Shown here: piece after piece, positions 36,639 to 48,602 of the stretch | Position numbering within the stretch: the first letter of the stretch is position 1 | How the letters are laid out: the number at the start of each line of letters is the position of its first letter | NCBI RefSeq assembly: GCF_000972845.2 | Contig: NC_040012.1 | Span: forward strand, 13,786,056-13,850,055 | Source: Larimichthys crocea | Taxonomy: Eukaryota > Chordata > Actinopteri > Sciaenidae | DNA: 64,000 nt | Direction of reading: 5' to 3' | Program-made: the position numbers and the translations under genes | Notes under the pieces: generated by a model | Seen by the model: the letters and a program-made list of their open reading frames with translations, nothing else | What the model was told of the DNA's origin: nothing | Databases searched by the model: none

Positions 36639-39102
36639 ATGGCGCAGTTCGGGTTTGAGAACGACGTCCACAGTATCTTGAAGCTGGACATGCCCATCAC
36701 AAACGCTCCCATGGCGAGGTGGCAGAGAAAGGCCAGTTCATCAAACACCTCGTCCGTGAGCGGCCTGTCGCCTGGCAAGTCTGCCAATGTGTCGCTGAGC
36801 TCGTCAAAAACGCCGAGCAAAACACCAGGTACCCTTTTTTGTGTTTATGCAACTTTACGACTTAAAGAAGTGCAGTGGTGTGTCCAAATGTTAACCAGTG
36901 TGGCATATTTTCCTTTTTTTTTTTTTTTTTTCTCCTCATAGGCAAAAATAAAAAACAAACTCCCTCTAAGACAGGGGCCGACCGCTTCATTCCCACCAGA
37001 AACAGCAAACAAATGGATGTGGCAAATTTCCTGCTCACAAAGGAGAATGAGCCTGTGGACACAAACAACGCAGCAGGAACATCTGTAAGTTATACTGATA
37101 CCTACAAGCCTTTATAAAATGAAGGCATTTATTGACTTACACTGACATCTGTGCCTCTTTGTTTTTTTTTGAAGGAAAACCAAAAAGCCTGGTCTTTGTC
37201 ACTAAATGGATACAACATAGAAGATGCCAAGATCCTGCACCTTGGAGGGAAGCCACTGAATGCCCCAGAAGGTAAGAACAATTATGTGCCGACCTGGTAA
37301 GGTGCAATAATATCACATGTATGGATTATTTATTATATTTTTGTCTAATTTACAGGCTACCAGAACAACTTGAAAGTCCTCTACAGTCAGGCAACAACTC
37401 CTGCCTCTGTCAAAAAGACAAGATACATTTCCTCAGCTCCCGACAGAATCTTGGATGCTCCTGAGATTCGAAATGATTTTTGTATGTTTGGCATTTCAGA
37501 GTTTTGTTTTTTCCCCTAACTTCTACACACAACTTCAGTGCACATTTTATCTTAGTCTTTATACCTACATGTATATTGCTCTTTATTAAGCAAACATTCA
37601 TTGTGTGTTTGTTTTTATTTTTTTTTTCTTCCCCCTCCACAGATTTGAATCTTCTTGACTGGAGCAGTCGAAATGTTCTTGCTGTAGCGCTTCATAACAG
37701 TGTTTACTTGTGGGATGCCACTCAAGGAGACGTTACTCTCCTCATGAAGTTGGAGCGTGAGGAGGACTACATCTGCTCAGTGTCCTGGACCAAAGAGGGG
37801 AGCTACCTTGCTATCGGCACTCGTGACTGCAAAGTTCAGGTCAGTGACTGAACACAGCACTGTGGTTCATAAAGACACATGGCACTCAAAAAATTATCTC
37901 ATATTGGTACTTGTGTTTGTTTTTAGTTGTGGGATGTTGAAAACCAGAAGCGTCTGCGCAGCATGGCCAGCCATACAGCCAGGGTTGGTAGCCTGAGCTG
38001 GAATGACCATGTCCTGTCCAGGTACAGTTACTTCTCCTGATACAAATTTACACTCACAATGATGTGTTTGTTTTTTTACTTAATGTGATGTTTCACTCCC
38101 TCTTAGTGGCTCACGATCAGGGCACATCCACCATCATGATGTGAGGGTGGCAGAACATCACATTGCCACACTCACTGGTCACTCGCAGGAGGTGTGCGGG
38201 CTAAAGTGGTCTCCCGATGGGCGATACCTGGCCAGTGGAGGCAATGACAACTTGGTGTGTGTATGGCCCCGTGTGCAGGAGGGCAGCGTCAGCAACAACA
38301 GCCAGGCGGTCCGCTGCTGGAGTGAACATCAAGGAGCTGTCAAGGTGAGCAGATTCATACTTTAACTAGCAAACAGAACTTGAACATTTTTCTTGGTGAA
38401 ACATTTTCAGAACTGGAATAAAATGCAACTAAAGTTTCAACTCACTGTTGTTGCTATTCTAGGCTTTGGCCTGGTGTCCATGGCAGCCAAATATCCTGGC
38501 ATCTGGAGGTGGTACCAGTGACCGTCACATCCGCATCTGGAATGTAAACAGTGGCTCCTGCATCAGCTCCCTTGACACTCAGTCCCAGGTAACTACACAC
38601 TTTTGGACCCTTGAGTTTGAATGCACATTTTTATGATATAGCTTTATTTTTTCTTAAATGACACACTTTGCTTTTCAGATCTCATCAATGGTGTTTGCAC
38701 CCAACTACAAGGAGCTGGTCTCTGCCCATGGCTATGTCCACAACAATGTTGTTATCTGGAAGTACCCCTCTCTCACCAGGGTTGCAGAGCTCAATGGTAA
38801 GTCACATTTTGACTCGATGGTCTCTGTACTTCACATGTAATTTGCTTTTTAAATATCTATTCAGTGAACTGGACTTGTTGTACTTCATGCTTTCTGCTGG
38901 TCTAAACATCATGATTTTATATTTAGGCCACGAGGACAGAGTTCTCAGTTTGACCATGAGTCCAGACTGCTCTTCCATTGCAACTGTTGCTGGAGACGAG
39001 ACTATTCGTCTATGGAAGGGCTTCGAAGTGGATCCTCTTAAGAAGGCCAAACAGAAGATGATCAAATCAACTAGCGGTGTCATTCAACAGTCAATCAGAT
39101 AA
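36639..39102 (+). CDS. cdc20: Cell division cycle protein 20 (APC/C activator)
   Basis: CDC20 activates the anaphase-promoting complex in mitosis and is the target of the spindle checkpoint. Ten coding exons: 36639-36828, 36942-37084, 37175-37271, 37356-37481, 37643-37839, 37927-38021, 38107-38344, 38463-38588, 38679-38796 and 38927-39102. They total 1506 nt, 501 aa (human 499). Visible motifs: N-terminal [15 protein letters not shown] box DRFIPTR, KEN box in LLTKENEP, a MAD2-binding region [10 protein letters not shown], and seven WD40 blades (for example DNSVYLW-type [57 protein letters not shown]-type GDETIRLW). The C-terminal IR tail (QSIR) docks on the APC/C. The CRY box of human is TRYISS here, and KILR is KILH. 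AATAAA at 39171 ends the transcript. Confidence 0.97.
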
Positions 39103-39170
39103 TCTGTCTTGACTTTTGAGGTTAAAATCTATGCTAAATGAGTTATGTGCAAATGTTTTATTTAATCCAC

Positions 39171-39176
39171 AATAAA
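39171..39176 (+). terminator. Poly(A) signal of cdc20
   Basis: AATAAA 69 bases after the cdc20 stop codon, giving a short 3' UTR of about 90 nt. Confidence 0.8.
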
Positions 39177-39199
39177 GATTTCCACCCAGTGTTTTAGCC

Positions 39200-40486
39200 T
39201 TAAATGGAAACTTACTGCACTGATTGCATGGTCGTGTAATGGGTCGTTAGTCTTAATCATTATACTGGTCTAATGTGGTAAAGTACAAGTGTTGAATGTT
39301 GGCTTTTAAGCTGTATTATATTTTTATTTTAAAGAAGTGTATTTAAGACCTTCACTTGGCTTTTATTGCATAATCAAGATGCATTGTATACAGTAGACTG
39401 GATTACAAATAAATAGTTTGTTTACCGTACGTGTCAGTTCATGGGTTTTAGTTCTGTACATTAGTGCTAAAATAGGAGCAAATCAAAAATGAATTAGTAT
39501 TGTCAAGTCCAGTCCCTGTGTGATGGTGTTGCCAGTAATAAGTTACAGAAATAAATTAATGCATCATCAGACCAATTCCCACCACAACTTTAGTGTATCA
39601 TAGTATAGTGTATACTTGACAGATTAACCAAAAGCAACACACAGGGTTAATGTGCTGGATTTTATATAATTTTTATTTCATAGGTGCCTTCATGTCACCC
39701 AAATAACAGAAACAAATTTAAAGAACCATAAGTATATCAAATTACAAGAATACAACATTAAAAACAGGTTAAAATAGGACAATGCAATTGAATCAGATGA
39801 AAAAGGCTTTTAAACAGGTGGGTTTTAAGTGTAGACTTGAATTGTGAGAGTGAGTTGAGGTTCCTTATGACGAAAACATTAAATATGCTGCTTAATTGTA
39901 TTGCATGTACATAGTTTGTTTACCTGTCAAGCTCCTTTTTTTAGCTGTACTTTAGTCTGTATATGTACATCCTTTACATCTTTCTCAGCTTATGTCCTCC
40001 TCTGTAAGTCGCTTTGGATAAAAGCGTCTGCTAAATGTAATGTCAAGAGCAAAATGTAACCGGAGTCAAAGTCCTCATGTGTACACATACCTGGCAATAA
40101 GTGATTCTGATTCTGATACTCGTCCCTATCAGGGACAAGTAGACTGTAAACAGTGAGATTGGGATTGGCGGTGTCTGTTGTAGAAACTTGGTTTTGTCCC
40201 CTTAAATGGAATTAATAATTAAAATCACCAACATTAATTTAAATCAACCACTGTCAAAAGACCAAAACTCAATAATCGTGGATATAGGATCACTCATGGT
40301 CTGATTGCAACAGCGCAGCAGTACAGATAAATGATAACAATGATAGGCACCCAGGTGTCTTACTGCCTGGAAGCAATTACACACATCTAATTATACTCTC
40401 AGATATGAAAGCTTCCCGACGTACCCGCCTGCGAGGGTGGTTCAAACAGCTGTTTGATGGCTGGCATGTACTGTATTATGCAATGA
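39200..40486. other. Intergenic downstream of cdc20
   Basis: No gene is seen. The interval includes AT-rich DNA, a LINE/SINE-type 3' tail (39985-40050, minus orientation) and another short tail ending GTGATTCTGATTCTGATAC at about 40100-40119. Confidence 0.55.
39985..40050 (-). repeat. Teleost retroposon 3' tail (CGCTTTGGATAAAAGCGTC type)
   Basis: TAAGTCGCTTTGGATAAAAG followed by CGTCTGCTAAATGTAATG is an abundant teleost retroposon tail. The same sequence occurs in the opposite orientation at 53088-53170. Confidence 0.6.
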
Positions 40487-40955
40487 ATGCAGACAGTTTG
40501 CATTTTATTTAAGATGGAGGAAGGTTCTACCTAATGCAGGGTTTCACTGCAACCTCTCAGACTGTAAAATGTTGGAGACCTGTTTTACAGGAATGACAAG
40601 AGGTCATGTAAAGGTGTTTTGCTGGGGGTAAAAGTAAACAGAGGTGTAGGAAATTATTTAAAAAATTGATTAATGGCTTTTTGGTTGAAACATTTGGAAA
40701 CGGGAAAAGAAATTACAAAACACTACTTCTGTTTAAGTAAGAATCAAGTGAATCCATTGAACATTATGAGGATTAGTTGTAACATAAAACAGATCCTGGA
40801 ATTATCCTGGCAAATATCAGATCAAGTTTAAAAAGGCTGGCAGTGCTTCCAACCAAGACCATCTCTCCTGTCATCGGTGCATATATTTAATCAACAAATA
40901 CAGTAAAAACACTGGTAGGTTTATCAATCAGTACATTCTGCAGTGATATTCAGAG
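40487..40955. repeat. Orphan elovl1 upstream-flank segment
   Basis: This segment (GTTTTACAGGAATGACAAGA, GTGTTTTGCTGGGGGTAAAA, CAGTGATATTCAG) matches the DNA just upstream of elovl1 copies A, B and C at about 43030-43420, 50290-50680 plus 51272-51295, and 56020-56390. Here it lies downstream of copy A with no gene beside it, and it joins abruptly at 40955 to the downstream-flank segment. It looks like what remains after a further copy was deleted. Confidence 0.6.
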
Positions 40956-41284
40956 CACCAATCTTCATACAGTGTTCATCATAGTTAATAGTTTTCGCAA
41001 CGCAACTAACAAACACAATGTGACAAGTAGAGATCACTGGAAAAACATAACATGGCATTCATATCCCAACAAGTGTGCACAAGGAAAACTCAGTTTATAC
41101 CGAAATTATGAAGAGTAGAAGCAGCATATTGAAATCTGTGCCCTTCACATTATGCTTTGAGATATGAACAACATATTCATAGGTAGCTCTAAAGAGCCAT
41201 CTCGGTTCCAGAATTACCAAGTTAGATTTCTTTTACTTTTCCCATGACGATTTTACCATTGGTGTGGTGGTGTACATTCCCATC

Positions 41285-42877
41285 CTATAGGTGCTTCCAA
41301 TTGGCCACCACAGTGAAATGTTCACTGGCTGAGCCGTTCAGTTTTGGTTTGTCCTCTGAGGCAGGGAGCCGCTTACCCTTTATGTAGGCCTCTATGTAAA
41401 AGTTGGAGAAGAGGAAGAAGAAAAGGACACAACCCAGCCAAATGAGAGGGATCCAAAGGGGAACCTGGTAGTCACACTTCTCCATGAAGTAGTACTGGCT
41501 GATGTGAATGGAGACCAGAATGAACTGTGACTGTAAAATGACAAGGAAAGGACAGATGAAAATCGAATTCCAACCCAGATTCATGGTAACATCAAATGTG
41601 CCAGTCATTTCATTATGAATAAATCTTTGAAGGACATACAAGCTGGATGGCAGTCAAGTACTTTTTCCACCACAGGTATTTCTTGAAGCGAGGTCCTGCA
41701 GCAGAGAGTCCGTAGTAGAAGTACATAATAACATGGACAGCTGAATTCACCAAGGCATGGAAAGAGCCCATTCCGGCAACTTGAGAGAGGAAAATCACAC
41801 AGGATTGTTTTGTTAGATATCACAACTAAACAATGTATGTACATATGTTTGTATTAATATTATGTAAACATTACCAGGGGTCAAGGTGATGCCCCACCAC
41901 CAGCACCAGGGCGTGAAGGAGTGATGGAATACATGGAGAAATGTGATCTGATCTGGTTTCTTCCTCAAGACAAAGAATACCTTAAAAAAAAAGAAAAAAA
42001 GACCAAGCTTAATTTAACATGCACAAAAGATAAAAAGAAAAAAGTCAAATTATCAGAAATATTTGGAGAGATAAAAAAAAATAGAACTTACTGTGTCGAG
42101 GAGTTCAGTGAATTTTGAAAAGTAAAACCACCAAGTCACATTAACCATCTGGGAGAAAGAAAGTAAGAATAGCGCTGTCAAATATCCAATTTCAGACACT
42201 AATATTTATTTTCCAAAGCATTAGAACAGTAGTTAGTGCTCCTCTGCTCTGAAACAAATTTACTGGCTTACTCTTAAAGCCTCCGGGGAATTTGAGGTAT
42301 CAATAAGGTCACATCTCCACGTATAGGTGGTGCCCCATCCAGACATCAAGAACTAGGTGTGAAAAAACAACACATCAGCAGCTGCTATTTGAACTTCACA
42401 AGCTCTCTGGTTTATGAAGAAACATGGTCAGCAAATAAAAGTCATTTTGCCTACCTCATACACCAAGTAGGCGTTCAGTAAAATCATGCTGAGGTTGTAG
42501 ACAATCATGGCTGTCTTGAGACGGAAGGGCTTGCGGTTTGCCATTAGGCGAGGTCCAGCGTACACTGAGAAGAAGACATAGGCCAACAGGATGGAGGTCA
42601 TCGGTATTGGGCTCTGCATCAGTGGGAAGTCTCTGATTCGAGCATCTGGCAGAAAACAAAAACACACACTCTTCATTGTCTCAGCACGCCGGTAATGGAT
42701 GCTTACAGATATCTGAGGCTGATTCTCTTTCCACACAGTATTTTATTATGCCATTACATCATTTATATTTGAACAAAGTTGAGGTGTAAATCTGCAACAG
42801 AGATAAAGACACTTACCAGTCCTCAACCGTAGAGAATTGTGGTATTTTATAATGTTTGATACAGCGTCCTGCAGCAT
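41285..42877 (-). CDS. elovl1: Very-long-chain fatty acid elongase 1-like, copy A
   Basis: ELOVL1-type condensing enzymes add two carbons from malonyl-CoA to C18-C26 acyl-CoAs in the ER membrane. Seven coding exons: 42817-42877, 42455-42645, 42272-42352, 42092-42148, 41875-41980, 41640-41779 and 41285-41530; 882 nt, 293 aa. Family motifs: MANRKPF, KFTELLD (KxxExxD), the catalytic HVFHH box, [19 protein letters not shown] (TxxQxxQ), HISQYYF, and KGKRLP at the start of the tail. There are several hydrophobic segments, as expected of the seven-pass family. The last exon stops early (CAC CTA TAG) where copy D reads CTG GAG, so the final residues, including a KVKEI retrieval motif, are lost. That frame stays open after the TAG to the old stop. 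Proximity to cdc20 supports elovl1 rather than elovl7. Confidence 0.92.
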
Positions 42878-42999
42878 GGTGACTGCTTGTGTTTTGTCCT
42901 AATAAACGCCTGAAAATTAAGAAGAGACAAAAGAGTGAGAAGCCGAGCTGAAAGTGAGGTTGGTTGGGCAGGTGAGTTACAAAGCTGTGAGCTCATTTG

Positions 43000-44640
43000 C
43001 AGGAAACTCTCATACTGTGACCGTAAAAATGTTGGAGACCTGTTTTACAGGAATGACAAGAGCTCATGTAAAAGTGTTTTGCTGCGGGTAAAAGTAAACA
43101 GAGATAAAAAATTGATTAATGGCTTTTTGGGTGAAACATTTGGAAACGGAAAAAAGAAATTACAGAACACTTTATTTCTGTTTAAGTAAGAAACAAGTGA
43201 ATCTATTGAACATGATGAGGATAGTTGTAACATAAAACAGATCCTGGAATTATCCTAAAATTCTTTTTTGTGGCAAATATCAGATCAGGTTTAAAAAGGC
43301 TGGCAGTGCTTCCCACCAAGACCATCTCTCCTGTCATCAGTGCATATATTTAATCAGCAAATACAGCAAAAATAATGGTAGGTTTATCAATCAGTATATA
43401 CATTCTGCAGTGATATTCAGAATATTCAGAAGCAGGCATCTACAGTGAACTTTTATTATTAAATCCTAACTTCATTAAGAATTAACTTCATGATTAAATA
43501 ATAGACTGTACAGTGTTGCAAAACTTAATGGATTAATAAGAGTCATGCTAGCGAAACAAATGGTAGTGCAGTGTTCATCATAGTTAATAGTTTTCACAAC
43601 GCAACTAACAAACACAATGTGACAAGTAGAGATCACTGGCAAAACACAACATGCCATTTCATATCCCAACAAGTGTGCACAAGAAAAACTCAGCTTATAC
43701 CAAAAAAATACTTGTTTGTTTTAATTTGTTTACTGGTTCTTTTTATTTAAGAATTTTCTGAAAAAAAAAGATAATAAAGCATTTTCTATTATGAACTTTG
43801 TCCTAATTCTTTCCCTGGTTTTAACTATTTAATAATAAAAAAGGAAACATCACAAAAAACACTTAAGATCATGAAAATTAATTGAGATTTAGCAATTCAA
43901 TGATGCATCCACCATATTTATTGAAAAGTATCGATATCGTCGATACTGGCCCATATTTACTTGGTATCGAATTTATACCAAAATATAAATAAATACTCTG
44001 CCAATGACTAACAGAGCAAGTCAAACAGGTAAGGCAAAGAACTTGGCCCTTAGAGCCAGCCTAGCCAACTAACTGAGCTCAAAGATATTCGCTCATCAAG
44101 AATTTCCAGGGAGTAAAACTACAGAACAAGCAAAAGTAAAACACTTTGAATAGCAAGTCCTCAGCACTCACTCGGTTGTGGGGAAAGCCACTACACAGCC
44201 AGGGCAGGCGCACTTCAAATCAGAGGATTGGACAGATTAAAAAAATAAAAAAACACTTGTGAAGGTGATCAGGTGAAAACAGGATACATGCAAAGCTAGT
44301 CCGTGGATGGTAGTCTCCAGTGTCTATGATTTTTACTAAGAGTCCAACAAGAGCTGAAAGTCCTACAGGTAACAAATGTAGACAGACTGAGAGAGCAAGC
44401 AAGAAGGAGATGAGTAAAAGCGTGAGGCCAACTATGATAAGTATGGGACTGGAATCATTCAACGCAATTTAAACTCCAAGGCACTACAGACCTTGCTAGT
44501 TTCAGAACCACACCCTGTTTAAATGCTAAGCCCCACCTTCCTAGCCTCACTTAGCCTGTTTGTGATTGGACTGTCTCATCAGTGTTAGGGAAAGGAAGGA
44601 TGGGGTTAGAGAGTTACAGGCTCTGATTAAAGAAACCCAG
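43000..44640. repeat. Array spacer A-B, upstream part
   Basis: Sequence shared with the spacers upstream of copies B (50200-52640) and C (55560-57760). At about 43540-43705 it contains a block (GTTCATCATAGTTAATAG, ACAATGTGACAAGTAGAG) that elsewhere lies immediately downstream of an elovl1 gene, here without a gene. The 44220-44460 part holds a hydrophobic open frame on the minus strand that is also open in the other two spacers. Confidence 0.65.
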
Positions 44641-44763
44641 CAGTGACTGGCTGTCAAGTTCTGTGTGTTTTTGTAACCACAACTCTGCCCAAACTTGAAA
44701 AAATGCTTGATCAACGATTGAAGGGTGCAAAGGACAACTCAATTCTTCTTATTCTTCCATCAC

Positions 44764-47530
44764 ATGCTGTGGTCAGGCCTCTTCTTAAAAAGCCTAATCT
44801 TGACCCCTCAGTGTTATCTCATTTTAGACCTGTCTCTAATCTGCCCTTTCTTTCTAAGGTTTTATAAAAAGTTGTTTTTATTCAATTACAGTCCTTTCTT
44901 GAGGATAACTCTGTTCTTGAGAAGTTCCAATCTGGGTTTAGGTCTCTTCACAGCACAGAGTCTGCACTGTTAAACGTGCACAATGATATTGCTCTTTCCG
45001 TGGATGCCAAGTGCCCTGTTGTACTAGTGCTTCTTCACCTCACAGAAGCCTTTGACACGGTGGACCACGCAGTCCTCCTGTCATGTCTAAGTAATTATGT
45101 TGGCATCCATGGCACTGTATTAAAGTGGTTTATGTCATACTTATCCAGTAGAACCTTCTCTGTTATGGTTGGTGACCTGTCCTCTTCGATTGCCCCTCTT
45201 TCCTGTGGAGTTCCACAAGGATCTATTCTTGGCCCTATACTCTTCTCATTGTACATGTTACCACTTGGGTCAATTATAGCCAGGCACAACCTTTCTTTTT
45301 ACTGTTATGCAGACGATTTACAAATCTATCTGCCAGTGAAGCCAAACAGTAATGGACAATGTTTGTTGTTTGATTGTCTTAATGATATTAAGCAGTGGTT
45401 GGGTCAAAATTTTCTTCATTTAGACTGAATGTATTGTGTTTGGGGATACTGTGACGGCTGGCCTTGGCACCCTGTCTTCTAAGCTGAGTTCAACCATCAG
45501 AAACCTGGGAGTGACCTTTGACAGTTATCTCAGGTTTGACAAACACATCAACAATGTTGTCAGGACTAGGTTTTTCCAGTTGCGTCTCCTGGCCAAAGTT
45601 AAAATGTTTTTAAGCCATTACGACCAGTACTCGAGTTGAGGGGGGGGATGGCATCCCCCCTGGGGGAAAAATGGTCAAAGTCATCCCTCTTCTAAAATGG
45701 TCATCCCTTCTTCCATCCCTTATGGCATTTTATCAATGCATGTGAAAATTACTTATATTTAACACTGGAAATAGAATTACCATTCGACATTTAGGGGGGC
45801 TTTATGATAATCAGTCTATTACCTATGACAGCGGTTTTCAAAGTGTGAGGCGCGCCTCCCTTGGGGGGCGCCAGAGGACTTCAGGGGAGGCACGGCGGGG
45901 GAAAAAATAAAAATATATCTTACAAAGATATGTGTCTCATCACTGTGCGATGAAAACTCGGCGAGCTAGCCCCAAAGAGTAGAAAAAAAAATGACACAGT
46001 ATGTCTTATCTTTGTTGTTTTGTGCCAAAAGTTCTATTTCAGCGAAGAAACGCTGCTAATGTCTCTGCTTTAGTTTGAATCAGTCAATCAATCACTCCTG
46101 GTTGTTACATAAAGACAAAGAGGCTTTGACAGTGAAGTGTGACCTCTTGCTGCGATATACTAACTTTGGGTTTACTTCATTCTGGATCGTCATTGGTGGG
46201 TCAAAGGTGAATGTGGGCGGTACTAATAGATTCTCCTGACTCTGATTGGTCGACAGGTGACAGGCGTCAATCATCCACACACTGTGTTGTGTTGGCCTTA
46301 GCAGCACCGCTAGCTGCTACCTGCTGCTTCATATTCTTTTAATACCGCTTGTTTCAAACATCGCGTCGTCTTAAAACTCGAAGTCTTCTTTCCTCCTCCT
46401 TAAATTGTGTTTTTTTAAGTGACGATGTTTTTTTAACAAAAATGTGTATAAATGTATTTAAATATGTTTAAAAACACACAAAGATGTTAAAAACATACAC
46501 AAAGTTGTGTTTAAAAAATATTTGAGCACATTCACAAATAATGTTTTTACAAATATGTTTAAAAAAGATGTGAATGACATGTTGTCCATAGTTAAGTGGT
46601 TATTGTTTCTTTCCGATAAATAGTATTGTCTTGTGCAGGCCATGCAACTGAGAATGCAAGCTATGAATCAGATGGGATTTAGGATTTGCCATGTCTAGCA
46701 AGTCACCCTAAAATTGACTAGAATGCAGGAAATTGCATCTAAGAAATACAAAATTTTCTGGGGGAGGAACCCCAGACCCCCCTGCTGGAAAATATGTCAC
46801 ATAAATGAAAAATGTCACCATCCCCCCTGGTTTCATTTTACAACTCAACTACTGATTACGACCTTGAGAAAGCCATCCATGCCATAATAAGCTCAAGGTG
46901 CAATGCACTTCATGTCGGTGTCTCCCAGTCTTCTCTCAGTCGCCTTCAACTTGGGCAAAACGCTGCTGCCCGTCTTTTAACCAACACCAACAGACGTGCG
47001 CATATCACTCCTGTTCTTAACTCCCTTCATTGGCTTCCTGTCCTTTATAGAATTGATTTTAAACTTTTAATGTTTGTTTTTAAAGTTCTTAACGGCCTCG
47101 CCTCATCGTATTTATCTGAGCTTTTAACTGTCCACAATCCTGGTAGAGCTCTGAGGTCTACAAATCAACTTTTACTTGAAGTGCCCAGGTCAAAATATAA
47201 ACACTGGGGTGACCGAGCCTTTTCCGTTGCTGCCCCCAGGCTCTGGAATCAGCTCCTCGTCGAGATGCGTCTTGTTTCTGACCTGGGCCTTTTAAAATCC
47301 AGGCTAAAAACCCACCTATTTAGGATGGCTTTTAACACCCAGTAGTATGATGACACTTTTATCTTATCTTATTCGATTTTGTTGTATTTTATTGTTTTTA
47401 CTATTCCTTTATTGTTTTTAATTTGTTTGTTTACCTTATTGTTCTCTTTATTTATTATCTGCTGTAAAGCACTTTGCATTTTTATTGTTTTAACAATGGG
47501 TATGATGATTTCAGTATGCATGAATAAATG
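44764..47530 (+). mobile_element. L2-type LINE, 5'-truncated, split by a hAT element
   Basis: Reverse-transcriptase parts: PLLKKPNLDPSVLSHFRPVS, TEAFDTVDHAVLLSCL, CGVPQGSILGPILFSLYMLP and the YADDLQIYLP active-site block (44764-45430), then a shifted frame SSTIRNLGVTFDSYLRFDKH. After the hAT insertion (45625-46854) the C-terminal part resumes (QSSLSRLQLGQNAAARLLTN, LHWLPVLYRIDFKLLMFVFK) to 47345. The 3' UTR contains GTAAAGCACTTTGCA. Frameshifts and missing endonuclease make it inactive. The corresponding place in the B-C spacer (about 52770) lacks the body. Confidence 0.85.
45625..46854. mobile_element. hAT element inserted in the LINE
   Basis: The left end is CAGTACTCGAGTTG and the right end in reverse is CAGTAGTTGAGTTG, a 12/14 inverted match. 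The 8-bp target duplication ATTACGAC is perfect on both sides (45617-45624 and 46855-46862), as expected for hAT. The 1230-bp element keeps only decayed sequence. Near 45829 a second CAGCGGTTTTCAAAGTGTG terminus suggests another hAT fragment inside it. Confidence 0.85.
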
Positions 47531-47539
47531 ATGAAATTG

Positions 47540-48480
47540 AATAGAATAGAACAGGTTGATAACCTTCTAGAAACAGAACAGACATTCATTAGTCTCAAAT
47601 AAATAAATAACAGTAAATATTTTCCCTTTAAAGTTTCTTGATTCTTAACCAAAGCAATTCAAGTTAACTTAGAATCTCAAACCATCTATGTAAAGTATCA
47701 TTATACATAATTAAATTGACCTAAATCAAGAATCAAGAATAATTAGCATACCAGTCATTCAACTTAAACTGTAATTTACTTAATAATTAACGCCACTTGT
47801 GTAGAAGCATGACCTCATTTAATATCAACATTAAAGTTGTTTATTTCCTACCAGTTGCGTCTCTCAGATTGATCAGGAATTGTGGTCCTTCCTTACTTCC
47901 AGGTGCAGATGAAAAAGACTAGCTGCAACCAAACATTTAGTGCCATGCCTTCCCAGCAGGCAAATATGGTCCCTCTAAGAGTTCCTGCTGAGTGCACCAA
48001 CATCTCTTGTGTGGTTGCACTCTGCAGGTTTGGAGTGCAGATTCCCCAGTAAATGCTCTTGAAAATGACCTGATCTGACATAACACTGGCTAATTGCAAT
48101 AAAAAGCCTCCAGCGGAAACTCCCCAAGAGTCAACAAGGGTCATGTTAGCAAAACAAATGGTAGTGTAGGTCAAGCTTTCAAGCCTGAGCTGAAAAATAC
48201 TATCAGTGAGAAAATGAGCACCAATCTTCATACAGTGTTTATCATAGTTAATAGTTTTCACAACGCAACTAACAAACACAATGTGACAAGTAGAGATCAC
48301 TGGCAAAACACAACATGGCATTCATATCCCAACAAGTGTGCACAAGAAAAACTCAGCTTATACCAAAATTATGAAGAGTAGAAGCAGCATATTGAAATCT
48401 GTGCCCTTCCATTATGCTTTGAGATATGAACGACATATTCATAGGTAGCTCTAAAAAGCCTCCATTTCAGTTCCAGAGTC
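47540..48480. repeat. Array spacer A-B, downstream flank of copy B
   Basis: Matches 52840-53820 before copy C and, in its last part, 62900-63290 before copy D and 40955-41230 before copy A. Marker blocks are AGGTGCAGATGAAAAAGACT, GTGTAGGTCAAGCTTTCAAG and GTGTGCACAAGAAAAACTCA. It probably includes the 3' UTR of copy B. Confidence 0.6.
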
Positions 48481-48602
48481 ACCAAGTTAGATTTCTTTTA
48501 CTTTTCCTATGACGATTTTACCATTGGTGTGGTGGTGTACATTCCCATTCTCCAGGTGCTTCCCATTGGCCTCCACAGTGATATGTTGACTGGCTGAGCC
48601 GT

